NCBI GenBank assembly: GCA_027064845.1
Contig: JAMOPC010000032.1
Location: 1-21,958 of the forward strand
DNA from: Desulfurococcales archaeon
Lineage (GTDB): Archaea > Thermoproteota > Thermoprotei_A > Sulfolobales > Desulfurococcaceae
Direction: 5' to 3'
DNA length: 21,958 nucleotides
Shown here: piece by piece, positions 6,713 through 14,619 of the stretch
Numbering within the stretch: position 1 is the first letter of the stretch
Layout of the letters: every line of letters starts with the position of its first letter
Position numbers and translations under genes: made by a program
The notes under the pieces: model-generated
Seen by the model: the letters and a program-made list of their open reading frames with translations, nothing else
Told to the model about the DNA's origin: nothing
Database searches by the model: none

Positions 6713-6815
6713 TCATAACTTAGTTTTCGTGAACGGACATTCTTTTAGACATGCTGAGCATTCGAGAGTCTTGGTGAAGAACTCGAGGTATTCCTAGCCA
6801 ATACTGAAACACCAT
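6713..6815 (-). pseudogene. possible gene remnant with a ferredoxin-like cysteine motif
   Basis: On the minus strand, 6793-6713 reads 26 codons ending in TGA with the segment TLECSACLKECPFTKTKL. Its C-x2-C-x3-C-P equals the last three cysteines of a 4Fe-4S ferredoxin motif (the first would be a Thr). There is no start codon; the frame is closed by TAG just upstream at 6796-6794. A second frame starts at ATG 6815 and runs 31 codons to 6720, and the two could be joined by one frameshift. This looks like decayed coding sequence, but it is short and may be chance. Confidence 0.25.
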
Positions 6816-6956
6816 ATCTTGTTCAGAGCAGAAACATTAATGATGTTATTATAGAAATAACGTGTTTATTCGTAGGTATAGTTATGATTAAAAATACCTT
6901 AACGTGAATAATATACTTGTATCTCTTAAGAACAAGTAGTTAAATAGGTGAATATT

Positions 6957-7280
6957 ATGAGCGAAGAAATTAGAGAAAAAATCTATAAGCTTTTAACAGA
7001 GTCTAAGGATGGTGTCATAATTAATCTATATGTTAAGCCAGGATCAGATAAAGATGCACTAGTTCTAGAAGGTGAAGAACTCGTTTTCTATACAACAGAG
7101 ATACCTGAGAAAGGACGAGCTAATGCCGCATTAATAAGGTTTCTCTCTAGAACAATTGGTTTACCAATATCCAAAATAGACATTGTATATGGTTTAAGGA
7201 GTAGGACTAAGAGAGTACTAGTTAAAGACATAAGTATAGATCAATTAATTGATAAACTCGTAAATGTTATCTCGAAATAA
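6957..7280 (+). CDS. DUF167 (YggU-type) protein
   Basis: 107 aa from ATG 6957, with AGGTGA at 6946-6951 just upstream; the GTG at 6948 lies inside that site. The family signature is clear: IINLYVKPGSDKDAL, then TTEIPEKGRANAALIRFLSRTIGLP, then IDIVYGLRSRTKRVLV. This is the V-x-P-x-(A/S) ... P-x-x-G-x-A-N-x-A ... G-x-x-S-R-x-K pattern of DUF167/YggU. The function is unknown; the family is small, cytoplasmic and conserved in archaea and bacteria. Its 3' end overlaps the convergent HTH/Zn-ribbon gene by 14 bp. Confidence 0.9.
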   Translation: MSEEIREKIYKLLTESKDGVIINLYVKPGSDKDALVLEGEELVFYTTEIPEKGRANAALIRFLSRTIGLPISKIDIVYGLRSRTKRVLVKDISIDQLIDKLVNVISK

Positions 7281-7605
7281 TCTTGAATAATGGAGGATTT
7301 ATTCTCTCACTCTTACATCTAGGACATCTACTCGGTTTCCTAGGTTTTTTCAAATCCTTGAAAACATAGCCGCACTTCTTACAAGTAGGCGGGATCATCA
7401 CCAACTCTAGTTTTCCGCCACTTCTTCGCTTAATTGTTTTAGCGATATGGGTTAATGCATCATAAACAAGATGTTTATCTCTCGGAGAAAGACCTAGAAT
7501 TGCAGCTATTTCATCAACGGATAAAGGCTCTCTAGACTCCATTAGCAATTTCATTATTTTCTCTCTAAGCGTTAAGTATTGATTATTATATGTCATTTCA
7601 CACAT
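7267..7605 (-). CDS. HTH/Zn-ribbon predicted transcription regulator
   Basis: 112 aa. The N-terminal half is a winged helix (LREKIMKLLMES, LSVDEIAAILGLS, KHLVYDALTHIAKTIKR). The C-terminal half is a zinc ribbon with C75-x2-C78 and C94-x2-C97, in the forms CKKCG and CPRCKSE. This domain pair matches the archaeal predicted regulators of the COG3357 type. The start is uncertain: ATG at 7605 and another three codons later, neither with a clear ribosome binding site. It is divergent from threonine dehydratase, so it might control that gene, though nothing in the sequence proves it. Confidence 0.8.
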   Translation of the reverse strand: MCEMTYNNQYLTLREKIMKLLMESREPLSVDEIAAILGLSPRDKHLVYDALTHIAKTIKRRSGGKLELVMIPPTCKKCGYVFKDLKKPRKPSRCPRCKSERINPPLFKIISR

Positions 7606-7683
7606 CCCTGAACACTATCGTCTATGCTTATTTATTGTTTAATGTTTTTATTCTATTCGTTGCGAATAGTGATTATTTGGGTG

Positions 7684-8937
7684 ATGAAATTTACAAGCGA
7701 TGCTCTATCCTTAATTGATGAAGTATATAATCTCAGTTTAGAAGCAAAGAAGATAATTCATCAATACGTTCATAAGACGCCCCTTATAACCAATATGACG
7801 TTAAACAATATTGTTGGTAGAACTGTTTACTTAAAACTAGAAAATATGCAAAAGACAGGTAGCTTCAAGGTTAGAGGAGCATTATTCAAGATCTATAAGC
7901 TAATACAAGAATATAAATCAAGGGGAGAACCGTTACCTGGTGTAGTGGCTGCTAGTAGTGGGAATCATGCACAAGGTGTAGCATATGCTGCTAGAATGTT
8001 CGGAATACCAGCTATAATAGTTATGCCCAAAACAGCTTCTGCTACCAAGATAAACGCTACAAAGAGTTATGGCGCACAAGTTGTTCTCCACGGTGAAATC
8101 TATGATGAAGCATATGAGAAAGCTATAGAGATTAGTCGTTCCAAGAACTACGTATTTATTCATCCATATGATGACCCAATGGTGATGGCTGGTCAAGCAA
8201 CTATTGGGCACGAGATCATAGATGAGATAAGTAATCCAGCAGCAGTACTTGTTCCTATCGGGGGCGGCGGCTTGATCTCGGGTATTGCTGTAGCTATTAA
8301 GAAGCGAAGCCCATCCACGAAAATAATTGGTGTTCAGCCAGAGAATGCTGCAGGCATGCTGTACATGCTTAATAATAAGCTTAACGAGTATATTCCCAGA
8401 CCCAGTATAGCTGATGGCGTAATGGTTAAGAAACCAGGCGATCTGACGAGTAAGATTGTAAGAGAACTCGTAGACGATATTGTCATCGTTGATGAAGAAA
8501 GCATATCTTATGCTATTAATTTCTTGCTGGAAAGAGCTAAGATTATTGCTGAAGGAGCAGGTGCATTACCTATTGCAGCATTATTATCTAAACGATACAC
8601 TCCGCTCAAAGACCCTGTTATAGCTGTTATAAGTGGTGGAAACATAGACCCAACACTACTGTCTAGAATCATTATACACGAATTAGCGAAAGATCATAGA
8701 TTAGTATCGATAGTTGGGGAATTAATGGATAGACCTGGTGAACTAGGGAAAGTGATCGAAGTCTTGGCTAGACATGGGTTAAACATAGTAGATATAAGGC
8801 ATGATAGGTGGGATCCGAGACTATTGCCGTCTATGGCTAAGCTTGAAATAATATTTGAAGCAAAGACACTAACCGATGTTGAGGAAGCATTAAGGGAACT
8901 TAGAAGTAAAGGGTTTAAGTTTATTATTAAATCATGA
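7684..8937 (+). CDS. ilvA: threonine dehydratase (threonine ammonia-lyase)
   Basis: 417 aa from ATG 7684, which begins at the usual place before the first helix of the family. The frame also has an ATG at 7624 giving a 20-residue hydrophobic extension that I judge not translated. Fold type II PLP enzyme: KTGSFKVRGA carries the PLP lysine (K62), SSGNHAQG binds substrate and cofactor, PIGGGGLISG is the phosphate loop. After the catalytic domain comes an ACT domain (VSIVGELMDRPGELGKVIEVLARHGLNI begins it), as in the allosteric or catabolic forms. It converts L-threonine to 2-oxobutanoate and ammonia, feeding isoleucine synthesis or, in a peptide-fermenting archaeon, catabolism. The single ACT copy fits the shorter family. 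Confidence 0.93.
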   Translation: MKFTSDALSLIDEVYNLSLEAKKIIHQYVHKTPLITNMTLNNIVGRTVYLKLENMQKTGSFKVRGALFKIYKLIQEYKSRGEPLPGVVAASSGNHAQGVAYAARMFGIPAIIVMPKTASATKINATKSYGAQVVLHGEIYDEAYEKAIEISRSKNYVFIHPYDDPMVMAGQATIGHEIIDEISNPAAVLVPIGGGGLISGIAVAIKKRSPSTKIIGVQPENAAGMLYMLNNKLNEYIPRPSIADGVMVKKPGDLTSKIVRELVDDIVIVDEESISYAINFLLERAKIIAEGAGALPIAALLSKRYTPLKDPVIAVISGGNIDPTLLSRIIIHELAKDHRLVSIVGELMDRPGELGKVIEVLARHGLNIVDIRHDRWDPRLLPSMAKLEIIFEAKTLTDVEEALRELRSKGFKFIIKS

Positions 8938-8944
8938 ACTGTTT

Positions 8945-9589
8945 TTATCCATAATATTTCCTGATAATAGGTATAAGTTCATCAAGCCTATATATAACGT
9001 GTTTCGCGTACTTACATGCATTACCACATGGATAAACGGCTATTGGTAAACCAACTTCTTTAAATACCATAATATCCCAATCACTATCTCCAATATATGT
9101 TACTAAATCCATTGTTAGACCGAGTTCTTCTGCTAGTCTTCTAATAATTAATGGTTTTTCCTTCAGGGGGACATGTGGTTTCCCACCCGGTATTAGTTCG
9201 TCATTATAGAACTCGAGCTCATTGTATAAACATATATCGCTTTCAACAGTTTCACATACTCTTTTAACTAGGAGGTCAACACCACTGCTAACAATCGCGA
9301 CTATGTGTTCTTTCTTGAGTTCATCAATAACTTTCTTGGCTTCTGGCAATACTTGTATCTTGCTGAGAGCTTTTACCACGTCTTCTCTTCTTATTGGTTT
9401 ACCATAGCTATGGATCATTAAGGCTATGTCTATCTTCATCCAGTCTAAATAACTAATTAATCCTTTTTTATACAACATTGCGAAGTACTTGTTATCCTTG
9501 CTGCCGAAATATTCGTGGAGAAGTTTCCAGCTACTTATATGATTAGTTAATACACCGTCACAATCAAATACTATTAGGCCTTTTGTCAA
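8945..9589 (-). CDS. HAD phosphatase, phosphoserine-phosphatase-like
   Basis: 214 aa with a TTG start (9587-9589). HAD motifs: DCDGVLT (D9, D11), SSG (S101, S102), K145 in KEKPLIIRR and GDSDWD (D168, D172). The helical cap between motifs I and II (residues 16-80) is of the C1 type seen in SerB/PSP-like enzymes. The substrate is not certain: phosphoserine is possible, but the PSP signature F-D-x-D-S-T is replaced by FDCDGVLT. It follows the 200-aa unknown gene at 12 bp spacing, so they form an operon. It converges on threonine dehydratase with 7 bp between them. Confidence 0.8.
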   Translation of the reverse strand: MTKGLIVFDCDGVLTNHISSWKLLHEYFGSKDNKYFAMLYKKGLISYLDWMKIDIALMIHSYGKPIRREDVVKALSKIQVLPEAKKVIDELKKEHIVAIVSSGVDLLVKRVCETVESDICLYNELEFYNDELIPGGKPHVPLKEKPLIIRRLAEELGLTMDLVTYIGDSDWDIMVFKEVGLPIAVYPCGNACKYAKHVIYRLDELIPIIRKYYG

Positions 9590-9600
9590 GGCTTATCATC

Positions 9601-10200
9601 TTATAAGTTTATTATCTCAATTATTTTCTCCAATAGTTTTTCAAGCTTGTTCTTCTGCAATGGCTTTGTTACGCTTAGGTGAATTTCTATTTTTTCTTTG
9701 TCAACAGGTTTAATTAGTATTGATGAGGTACTATTTATTCTCACAATGATATCGTTTTCTCTAATATTTACATTTGCATTGCTTATCATGGATGAGACTG
9801 TTTCTTTCACATACTTACCTATATCCCTAACTAAGTTTGTTCTCTCTTTTTTGCTTAGCTCTTCTCTAGCGGAACTAATCTTCTTTATAACCTTATCTAT
9901 GGCTTCAACCACTATTGGGAGATCATTATATCTTTTCTTTGTTTCCTCAAGAATATCTGTTAAGACATCTAGTGCATTAACTGCTTTAAATGATTGAATA
10001 ACTAAATCAAAATCCTTACTTAGAATATAATCTGCTAATTTCTCTGGGTTTCCGCCAAAACTACTAAACCCGTACTTGGCTTCTGCTGTGGATATTAGTT
10101 TTCTTATTTCATCTATTATGCTTGTCAAGTTTTTATTCTTCTTAACATGTTCTGAAAGCTTTGTATTAACTATGTGGCGCAAGAAGTCTGGGTAACGCAT
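9601..10200 (-). CDS. hypothetical protein upstream of the HAD phosphatase
   Basis: 199 aa from ATG 10198-10200, which has GGTGA 5 nt upstream; the GTG nine bases earlier is part of that site. Largely alpha-helical: residues 1-125 contain several amphipathic helices rich in K/E, with a glycine-containing turn YGFSSFGGNPEKL near residue 45. The last 60 residues look like beta-beta-alpha-beta (NIRENDIIVRINS, KEKIEIHLSVTKPL, a final helix). There is no cysteine, signal peptide or membrane segment. I do not recognise it. It is first gene of the unit with the HAD phosphatase. Confidence 0.6.
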   Translation of the reverse strand: MRYPDFLRHIVNTKLSEHVKKNKNLTSIIDEIRKLISTAEAKYGFSSFGGNPEKLADYILSKDFDLVIQSFKAVNALDVLTDILEETKKRYNDLPIVVEAIDKVIKKISSAREELSKKERTNLVRDIGKYVKETVSSMISNANVNIRENDIIVRINSTSSILIKPVDKEKIEIHLSVTKPLQKNKLEKLLEKIIEIINL

Positions 10201-10322
10201 TGTTATCACCTTCTCTTTATTTTCTCATTTCTTTAAACTATTGATAAAACGTATTAAGTATTATTTCTCTTAGGTATTGTTCTTAGCTCTATGGATGGAA
10301 AACATTATTAGATGGGTAAATG

Positions 10323-10331
10323 TTATAAAAG
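10323..10331 (+). promoter_or_regulatory. TATA-like box for the TRAM gene
   Basis: TTATAAAAG, one of the clearest boxes here; the predicted transcript start is about 10353, giving a leader of about 30 nt with GGGATGA upstream of GTG 10384. Confidence 0.5.
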
Positions 10332-10383
10332 TAAACAATACACCAATTATTTGTTGGTCAAATATATAGTAAGGGATGAGTTC

Positions 10384-10689
10384 GTGGCTAGACATAAGGC
10401 AAGAAAGCATAAATGGAACCCATATACAAGCGAAATACAGAGATTCAGCGTGTATCCTAGAATACAAACACCTAAAGAAGAAGGAGTTCGTACAGGTGAC
10501 GTATTTACTGTTTCTATAAGAGATGTTGATGAAAAGGGCAGAGGTATAGCTAGTTATCGTGGCAAACGCGTAATAGTATATAATGCTAGTCTGGGCTCAA
10601 AAGTAAAGGTTAAGGCTCTCAAAATAGTTGGAGACACTATATATGCTCAAATAATTGAAACCCTTAGTGAAACAGATACAGAGTATTAA
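10384..10689 (+). CDS. small TRAM-domain protein
   Basis: 101 aa from GTG 10384, which has GGGATGA 6 nt upstream and lies after the likely transcript start; a 24-residue extension from ATG 10312 would begin before the TATA-like box. A basic N-terminus (ARHKARKHKWNPYTSE) is followed by a TRAM beta-barrel from residue about 40: TGDVFTVSIRDVDEKGRGIASYRGKRVIVYNASLG, shown by its motifs G-D-x-F, D-x-x-G-x-G-I-A and V-x-x-A-x-x-G. Stand-alone TRAM proteins of archaea bind RNA without sequence preference and act as RNA chaperones; here the basic arm adds RNA affinity. The next gene begins 27 bp downstream and is probably co-transcribed. Confidence 0.88.
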   Translation: MARHKARKHKWNPYTSEIQRFSVYPRIQTPKEEGVRTGDVFTVSIRDVDEKGRGIASYRGKRVIVYNASLGSKVKVKALKIVGDTIYAQIIETLSETDTEY

Positions 10690-10716
10690 TAATAAGTGAT
10701 AAATGGTAGTAGTGTT

Positions 10717-11085
10717 ATGAGTCATCATCATGAGCGGAATGTGCCATATGATATTTTGAAATTACTTGGCCCAGAAAAAGCATCTGAGTTATTCATGGGT
10801 GAACCAGTAAAAAATATGGATGCATGGGTTCTTTTAGATCATATCCGTAAACAATACAGATATGAAACAATCTATGAAGATGAAGGCGGGGGAAATACCG
10901 AGTGCTATATAGTAATGGTTTTCTTCGAGAACAAGTACGTATATGTACTGCTGAAAAGCGGCGAAGTAACAAAGGGGTATCTTCTAGAAATATTATCATT
11001 TGGAGACTTATCGACAACGAAAAAGCTAGCGTTAGAAGAGTATAAAAAATGCTTATTAAAATATGGTGAAGAAAATAGTTCTTAG
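10717..11085 (+). CDS. hypothetical protein downstream of TRAM gene
   Basis: 122 aa from ATG 10717 (a GTG at 10696 would add seven residues; neither has a strong ribosome binding site). It opens with SHHHERNVPYDILKLLGPEKASELF, whose HHH could bind metal or be chance. A beta-rich centre follows (YETIYEDEGGG, ECYIVMVFFENKYVYVLLKSGEVTKGYLLEI), then a C-terminal helix. The residue 60-100 part resembles small beta-barrel or PUA-like hairpins, but I cannot name a family. The product is acidic and cytoplasmic. It converges with the PF04008 gene. Confidence 0.6.
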   Translation: MSHHHERNVPYDILKLLGPEKASELFMGEPVKNMDAWVLLDHIRKQYRYETIYEDEGGGNTECYIVMVFFENKYVYVLLKSGEVTKGYLLEILSFGDLSTTKKLALEEYKKCLLKYGEENSS

Positions 11086-11103
11086 TAACCTTTACCACAA
11101 TAT

Positions 11104-11598
11104 CTATTTTTTATAACCAATTTTTCTCAAGAACTCATGTCTTTCTTTCTTGTCTTCTTCTCCCTCTACTCCTACAGGAGTATAACCATCAACTATGCCA
11201 AGAATAGCTCTTCCTTGCTTGGTTTCTGCAACTATAACCTGTACCGGATTAGCTGTAGCTACATATATGTTTACTATTTCTTGTACGTGTTTCAGAGTAT
11301 TTAATATGTTAATTGGCCATGCATTCTTTATATATAAGACGAAGACATGTCCTGCTCCTATTTTCTGAGCAGCTTCTATTGCATACTTCTTAAGTTCTTC
11401 GTCATTAGCTTCCCATCTTATTAGTCTCTTACCACTAGCTTCATTGAATGCTAAACCAAACTTTATTCCAGGCACGCTTGTTACTAGTGCTTCATATATA
11501 TCTTCTACGGTTTTGATGAAATGACTTCTCCCAATAATCACGTTTGCTCCTTCTGGTATGGGTATGTCAATTACTTGTATTTTTAGTTCTTCAGCCAC
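11104..11598 (-). CDS. PF04008-type adenosine-specific kinase family protein
   Basis: 164 aa from GTG 11596-11598, which has GGGGGTGAT 5 nt upstream; the ATG 30 bp earlier lacks one. The sequence matches the DUF355/PF04008 family over its full length (usual size about 160 aa). Recognisable segments are IPIPEGANVIIGRSHFIKTVEDIYEALVTSVPG, FGLAFNEASGKRLIR, GHVFVLYIKNAWPINILN, VIVAETKQGRAILGIVDG. Structural work on family members suggested adenosine/AMP binding, hence the name; the physiological reaction is not settled. It is divergent from the basic-tail gene. Confidence 0.9.
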   Translation of the reverse strand: MAEELKIQVIDIPIPEGANVIIGRSHFIKTVEDIYEALVTSVPGIKFGLAFNEASGKRLIRWEANDEELKKYAIEAAQKIGAGHVFVLYIKNAWPINILNTLKHVQEIVNIYVATANPVQVIVAETKQGRAILGIVDGYTPVGVEGEEDKKERHEFLRKIGYKK

Positions 11599-11734
11599 AA
11601 GTATCACCCCCAAACGTTTTCCTCTCAATATTACTATTCATAGGTTCGGGTAATGTCTTTACCTTTTATGGTTGAGGGATAGAATTATATAATATTACCC
11701 ATGAATACTTATTCGGAGTAATGTATTATTAACT

Positions 11735-11756
11735 CTTTTAAACCCTGATTTAAAAG
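11735..11756 (+). promoter_or_regulatory. inverted repeat spanning a TATA-like box
   Basis: CTTTTAAA (11735-11742), a 6-bp spacer CCCTGA, then TTTAAAAG (11749-11756): a perfect 8-bp inverted repeat. The left arm is itself a TATA-like box predicting transcription from about 11763, so the repeat sits between box and start, where a repressor would act. It may instead be a chance palindrome of AT-rich DNA. Confidence 0.4.
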
Positions 11757-11779
11757 GGATGATTAATTTGGAGGTTTTG

Positions 11780-12379
11780 GTGAAAACAAAGATCTATAAA
11801 CCGAAGAAAATAGCTGATGATAAAGTAGAGATACTTGGTCTAGATGAAGAAGAGCTTTCATGGGAGAAACACACTATTAGGAGTACTAGAAATATAATGG
11901 ATCGTATGCTTGCTATGGCTAACAATGTAGTATTAATGAATTATCGTGACAACGTATATGTTTTCGCAGAAGTTGAAGCCCCCGGGTTAAGAGCAGTTGT
12001 GGGTGAGGGAAGCGTCCCCGGCGTTGAAACAACCCTATCACCGAGACCAGTAGAGGTTACAGAGATATTATTCGCTAAGAAAAAGAATGAGGAAGTTGAA
12101 ATAGTTCATAAAATAGTGCCTGAACATGATACATGGATATATGAAGGTAGCGTGAATACAATAGATCTAGACTACGATTTGATTATATTGAAGAGTGTTG
12201 ACATGACAAGAGTAGTGCTCAAGGAGGAACTCCATCTTCCTCTAAGAAAGAGTGTAGAGAAAAAGAGGAAGACTAGGAGAAGGAGGAAAAGGAAAAAGAA
12301 AAAGACTGAAAAAAGCGTTAAGAAGAAAACTAAGAAGAAAACAAGGAAAAAGCAGAAGAGAAGGAGGAAGAAGAAATGA
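11780..12379 (+). CDS. unknown protein with an extremely basic C-terminal tail
   Basis: 199 aa from GTG 11780, chosen for GGAGGT at 11770-11775; ATG 11759 in frame gives seven more residues but lies before the predicted transcript start. Residues 1-155 form a mixed domain with several strands (NNVVLMNYRDNVYVFAEVE, VEVTEILFAKKK, DLIILKSVDMTRVVL). From about residue 157 the protein is Lys/Arg almost without break: 32 of the last 43 residues are K or R, only two are acidic. The coding DNA there is a purine tract of about 130 bp. Such tails bind nucleic acid, for example in ribosomal and chromatin proteins. The stop overlaps the ATG of the nucleoside phosphorylase as ATGA, so the two are translationally coupled. 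The globular part belongs to no family I recognise. Confidence 0.75.
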   Translation: MKTKIYKPKKIADDKVEILGLDEEELSWEKHTIRSTRNIMDRMLAMANNVVLMNYRDNVYVFAEVEAPGLRAVVGEGSVPGVETTLSPRPVEVTEILFAKKKNEEVEIVHKIVPEHDTWIYEGSVNTIDLDYDLIILKSVDMTRVVLKEELHLPLRKSVEKKRKTRRRRKRKKKKTEKSVKKKTKKKTRKKQKRRRKKK

Positions 12380-13098
12380 GTGGCCCCCCATTTCACATAA
12401 AAGCTAAACCTGGAGATATTGCTGAAAATGTCATAGCTGTAGGTGATCCTGGTAGAGTCAAGATTCTTGGAGAGCTTCTAGATAACTATAGAATTGTGAA
12501 CGAGCATAGGGGATTATTGACAATAACTGGGGAGTACAAGGGGGTTCAGGTAACTATAGCTACACATGGTATGGGCTGTCCTTCCGCAGCTATTGTCTTC
12601 GAAGAGTTAGGAATGCTAGGCGCTAAGAAGATCGTTAGGCTTGGCACAGCTGGTGGTATGAGAGAAGATCTCGAGATAGGAGACATAGTTGTTGCTACAG
12701 GAGCAGCTTATACCTGTGGTGGTTGTGGCTTAGGACAATATTATACAGGGTATTGTGCACCAACAGCCCCCGATCCTATACTAACGTATAAGATCATAGA
12801 GGAGCTCTCCAAGAAGAGAATAAGATTCCACACAGGCCCTGTATTTAGTAGTGATGCATTCTATGCAGAAGACCCAGAGTTTGCAAGGAAATGGTGTGAG
12901 AAAGGAGTTATTGCTGTAGAAATGGAAGCTGCTATATTATTTGCTCTAGGCTGGATGAGGAAATGGAAAACAGCTGCAGTGCTTGTGATCAGTGACAATT
13001 TATTGACAGAGAAACAGTATTTGGCAACTAGTGAAGAACTTAAAGAAAAAATTGTTATTGCGGCAAAAGCTATTCTTGAAGCGTTTAAGAACTACTAA
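12376..13098 (+). CDS. nucleoside phosphorylase, close to archaeal MTA/purine nucleoside phosphorylase
   Basis: 240 aa of the NP-I family (PNP_UDP_1). Motifs: VIAVGDPGR (phosphate-binding loop, residues 19-27), ATHGMGCPS, RLGTAGG, then SSDAFYAEDPEF and IAVEMEAAILFAL (the ribose-binding E-M-E), and VISDNL. It resembles the hexameric 5'-methylthioadenosine phosphorylase of Sulfolobus solfataricus from memory, especially around SSDAFYAED and AVEME. It cleaves a nucleoside with phosphate to base and ribose-1-phosphate in salvage of MTA, adenosine or inosine; which base is preferred cannot be read safely. The loop TCGGCGLGQYYTGYC (residues about 112-126) has three cysteines that may form a stabilising disulfide. 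The ATG overlaps the stop of the basic-tail gene. Confidence 0.88.
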   Translation: MSGPPFHIKAKPGDIAENVIAVGDPGRVKILGELLDNYRIVNEHRGLLTITGEYKGVQVTIATHGMGCPSAAIVFEELGMLGAKKIVRLGTAGGMREDLEIGDIVVATGAAYTCGGCGLGQYYTGYCAPTAPDPILTYKIIEELSKKRIRFHTGPVFSSDAFYAEDPEFARKWCEKGVIAVEMEAAILFALGWMRKWKTAAVLVISDNLLTEKQYLATSEELKEKIVIAAKAILEAFKNY

Positions 13099-13182
13099 GC
13101 ACTGATATAATGTTAATAAGATGTTTTCTAAAAATTAACAATAAGTTTATCAAGAACTGTTTTTGAGAGGAGAGATTATCCC

Positions 13183-14619
13183 ATGGATTATGAGATCAGG
13201 ATCTACAACACACTTACTAGAAAGATCGAGAAGTTTGAGCCTATAGAGCCCGGAATAGTGAAAATGTATGTCTGTGGCCCCACTGTTTATGATTACAACC
13301 ACATAGGTCATGGGAAAACATACGTAGTATACGATGTTATGAAGAGATACTTTGTGCTTAGAGGGTATCATGTACTACATGTAATGAATATCACGGATAT
13401 AGATGATAAGATCATAAATAGGGCTAGAGAAGAAGGAAAAGATTGGAGGGAAATATCTGATTATTATATGAGAGACTACCTTGATAGTCTTGAAAAACTA
13501 AATGTTAAAGTAGATATACATCCTAGAGTGACGGATCATATTAACGAGATAATAGAGTTCATCCAAGTTTTGATCGATAAGGGATATGCCTATGTAGCAC
13601 CAAGTGGAAGTGTTTACTTCGAAGTAGATAAATACCCAGATTATGGCAAGTTATCGGGCAGGCTTGACAAAGAACTGTGGAGTCAAGAACAAGAGTTCCT
13701 CAGCGAGAAGAAGAAACCATATGATTTCGCGTTGTGGAAGGCATGGAAGCCCGGAGAACCATATTGGGATGCTCCATGGGGGAAAGGCAGGCCTGGATGG
13801 CATATTGAATGTAGTGTTATGAGCACAAGGTATCTAGGTAAGCAATTCGATATACATGGTGGTGGAACAGACCTAATCTTCCCCCATCATGAAAACGAGC
13901 GTGCGCAGAGCGAAGCAGCTCTAGGAGTCAAACCATGGGTAAAATACTGGGTTCACAGCGGCATGCTTGTTTTTAAAGGAGAAAAAATGAGTAAGAGCCT
14001 GGGCAATATTATTCCATTAAAAGAAGCATTTAAGAAATGGGGCCCTGAAGCTCTAAGATTATGGTATCTTACAGGACATTATAGAAAACCACTAGTGTTC
14101 ACGGAGGAATCAATAGAGCAGGCTAAGAAATTCTATGAAAGACTTGTAACTGTAACGAATCTGCTCAAGAAGTTGAGCAGAGAAGCTACAAGTATGCATA
14201 AACTAAGTGAGAAAGATCTTGAGATTCTCTCGAGACTCCTAGCTACTAGGAGAGAATTCCATAAAGCATTATCAAATGATTTCAACACCCCACAAGCATT
14301 AGCAGCGATAAGTGAGTATACTTCACTGGTATTCAAGGAAATACAGTATAATCCAAAATACACCCTGGTATTTACAGCCTACAAGTTGTTGAAAGAATTC
14401 AATACAGTACTGGGAGTTCTAGACAAGTATCTAGCAGAAACACCTGCTGAGCTAGAAACACTACTTGATAATGTATTGAAAGTCGTTATAGATGTAAGGA
14501 AAGAACTTAGAGAAATGAAACTATATGATCTAGCCGATAGAATAAGGAGTGAGCTCGGAAAACTCGGAATAGTACTGATGGATAAAGGTAAGGAGACAAC
14601 ATGGGTGAGGAGAAAATAA
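13183..14619 (+). CDS. cysS: cysteinyl-tRNA synthetase
   Basis: 478 aa, the normal length. Class I synthetase charging tRNA-Cys. Signatures: the HIGH motif as HIGH at 40-43, within VYDYNHIGHGKTY; the KMSKS motif at 268-272 within GEKMSKSLGN; zinc ligands C31, C210, H235 and E239 (CGPTVYDYN, WHIECSVMS, FPHHENER). An anticodon-binding helical domain follows. The start ATG has GAGGAGAG about 10 nt upstream, a little far. A TATA-like CTAAAAATTA at about 13128-13137 suggests its own promoter inside the 84-bp gap. The TAA is immediately followed by the TTG of the nuclease gene, with no gap. Having CysS means direct charging rather than the SepRS/SepCysS route. Confidence 0.97.
   Translation: MDYEIRIYNTLTRKIEKFEPIEPGIVKMYVCGPTVYDYNHIGHGKTYVVYDVMKRYFVLRGYHVLHVMNITDIDDKIINRAREEGKDWREISDYYMRDYLDSLEKLNVKVDIHPRVTDHINEIIEFIQVLIDKGYAYVAPSGSVYFEVDKYPDYGKLSGRLDKELWSQEQEFLSEKKKPYDFALWKAWKPGEPYWDAPWGKGRPGWHIECSVMSTRYLGKQFDIHGGGTDLIFPHHENERAQSEAALGVKPWVKYWVHSGMLVFKGEKMSKSLGNIIPLKEAFKKWGPEALRLWYLTGHYRKPLVFTEESIEQAKKFYERLVTVTNLLKKLSREATSMHKLSEKDLEILSRLLATRREFHKALSNDFNTPQALAAISEYTSLVFKEIQYNPKYTLVFTAYKLLKEFNTVLGVLDKYLAETPAELETLLDNVLKVVIDVRKELREMKLYDLADRIRSELGKLGIVLMDKGKETTWVRRK

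Larger units (their letters stand above)
6612..6947. other. 336-bp gap without an intact gene
   Basis: The left edge holds part of the antisense RNA candidate and its TATA-like box. The middle (6713-6815, minus strand) holds short broken reading frames, one coding a ferredoxin-like C-x2-C-x3-C-P motif (see separate entry). The right part, to the GGTGA at 6947-6951 before the next gene, is AT-rich with possible promoter boxes (for example around 6910). No tRNA, repeat or intact reading frame is visible. Confidence 0.5.

Noticed and set aside
7624..7683. Hydrophobic N-terminal extension of threonine dehydratase resembling a signal peptide
   Set aside because: The enzyme is cytoplasmic, homologues begin near ATG 7684, and the extension is likely untranslated leader.
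12172..12396. 74-codon minus-strand frame with Phe/Leu runs that looks like a membrane segment
   Set aside because: It is the complement of the Lys/Arg tail (AAG/AAA read as CTT/TTT), so the hydrophobic run is an artefact of strand.
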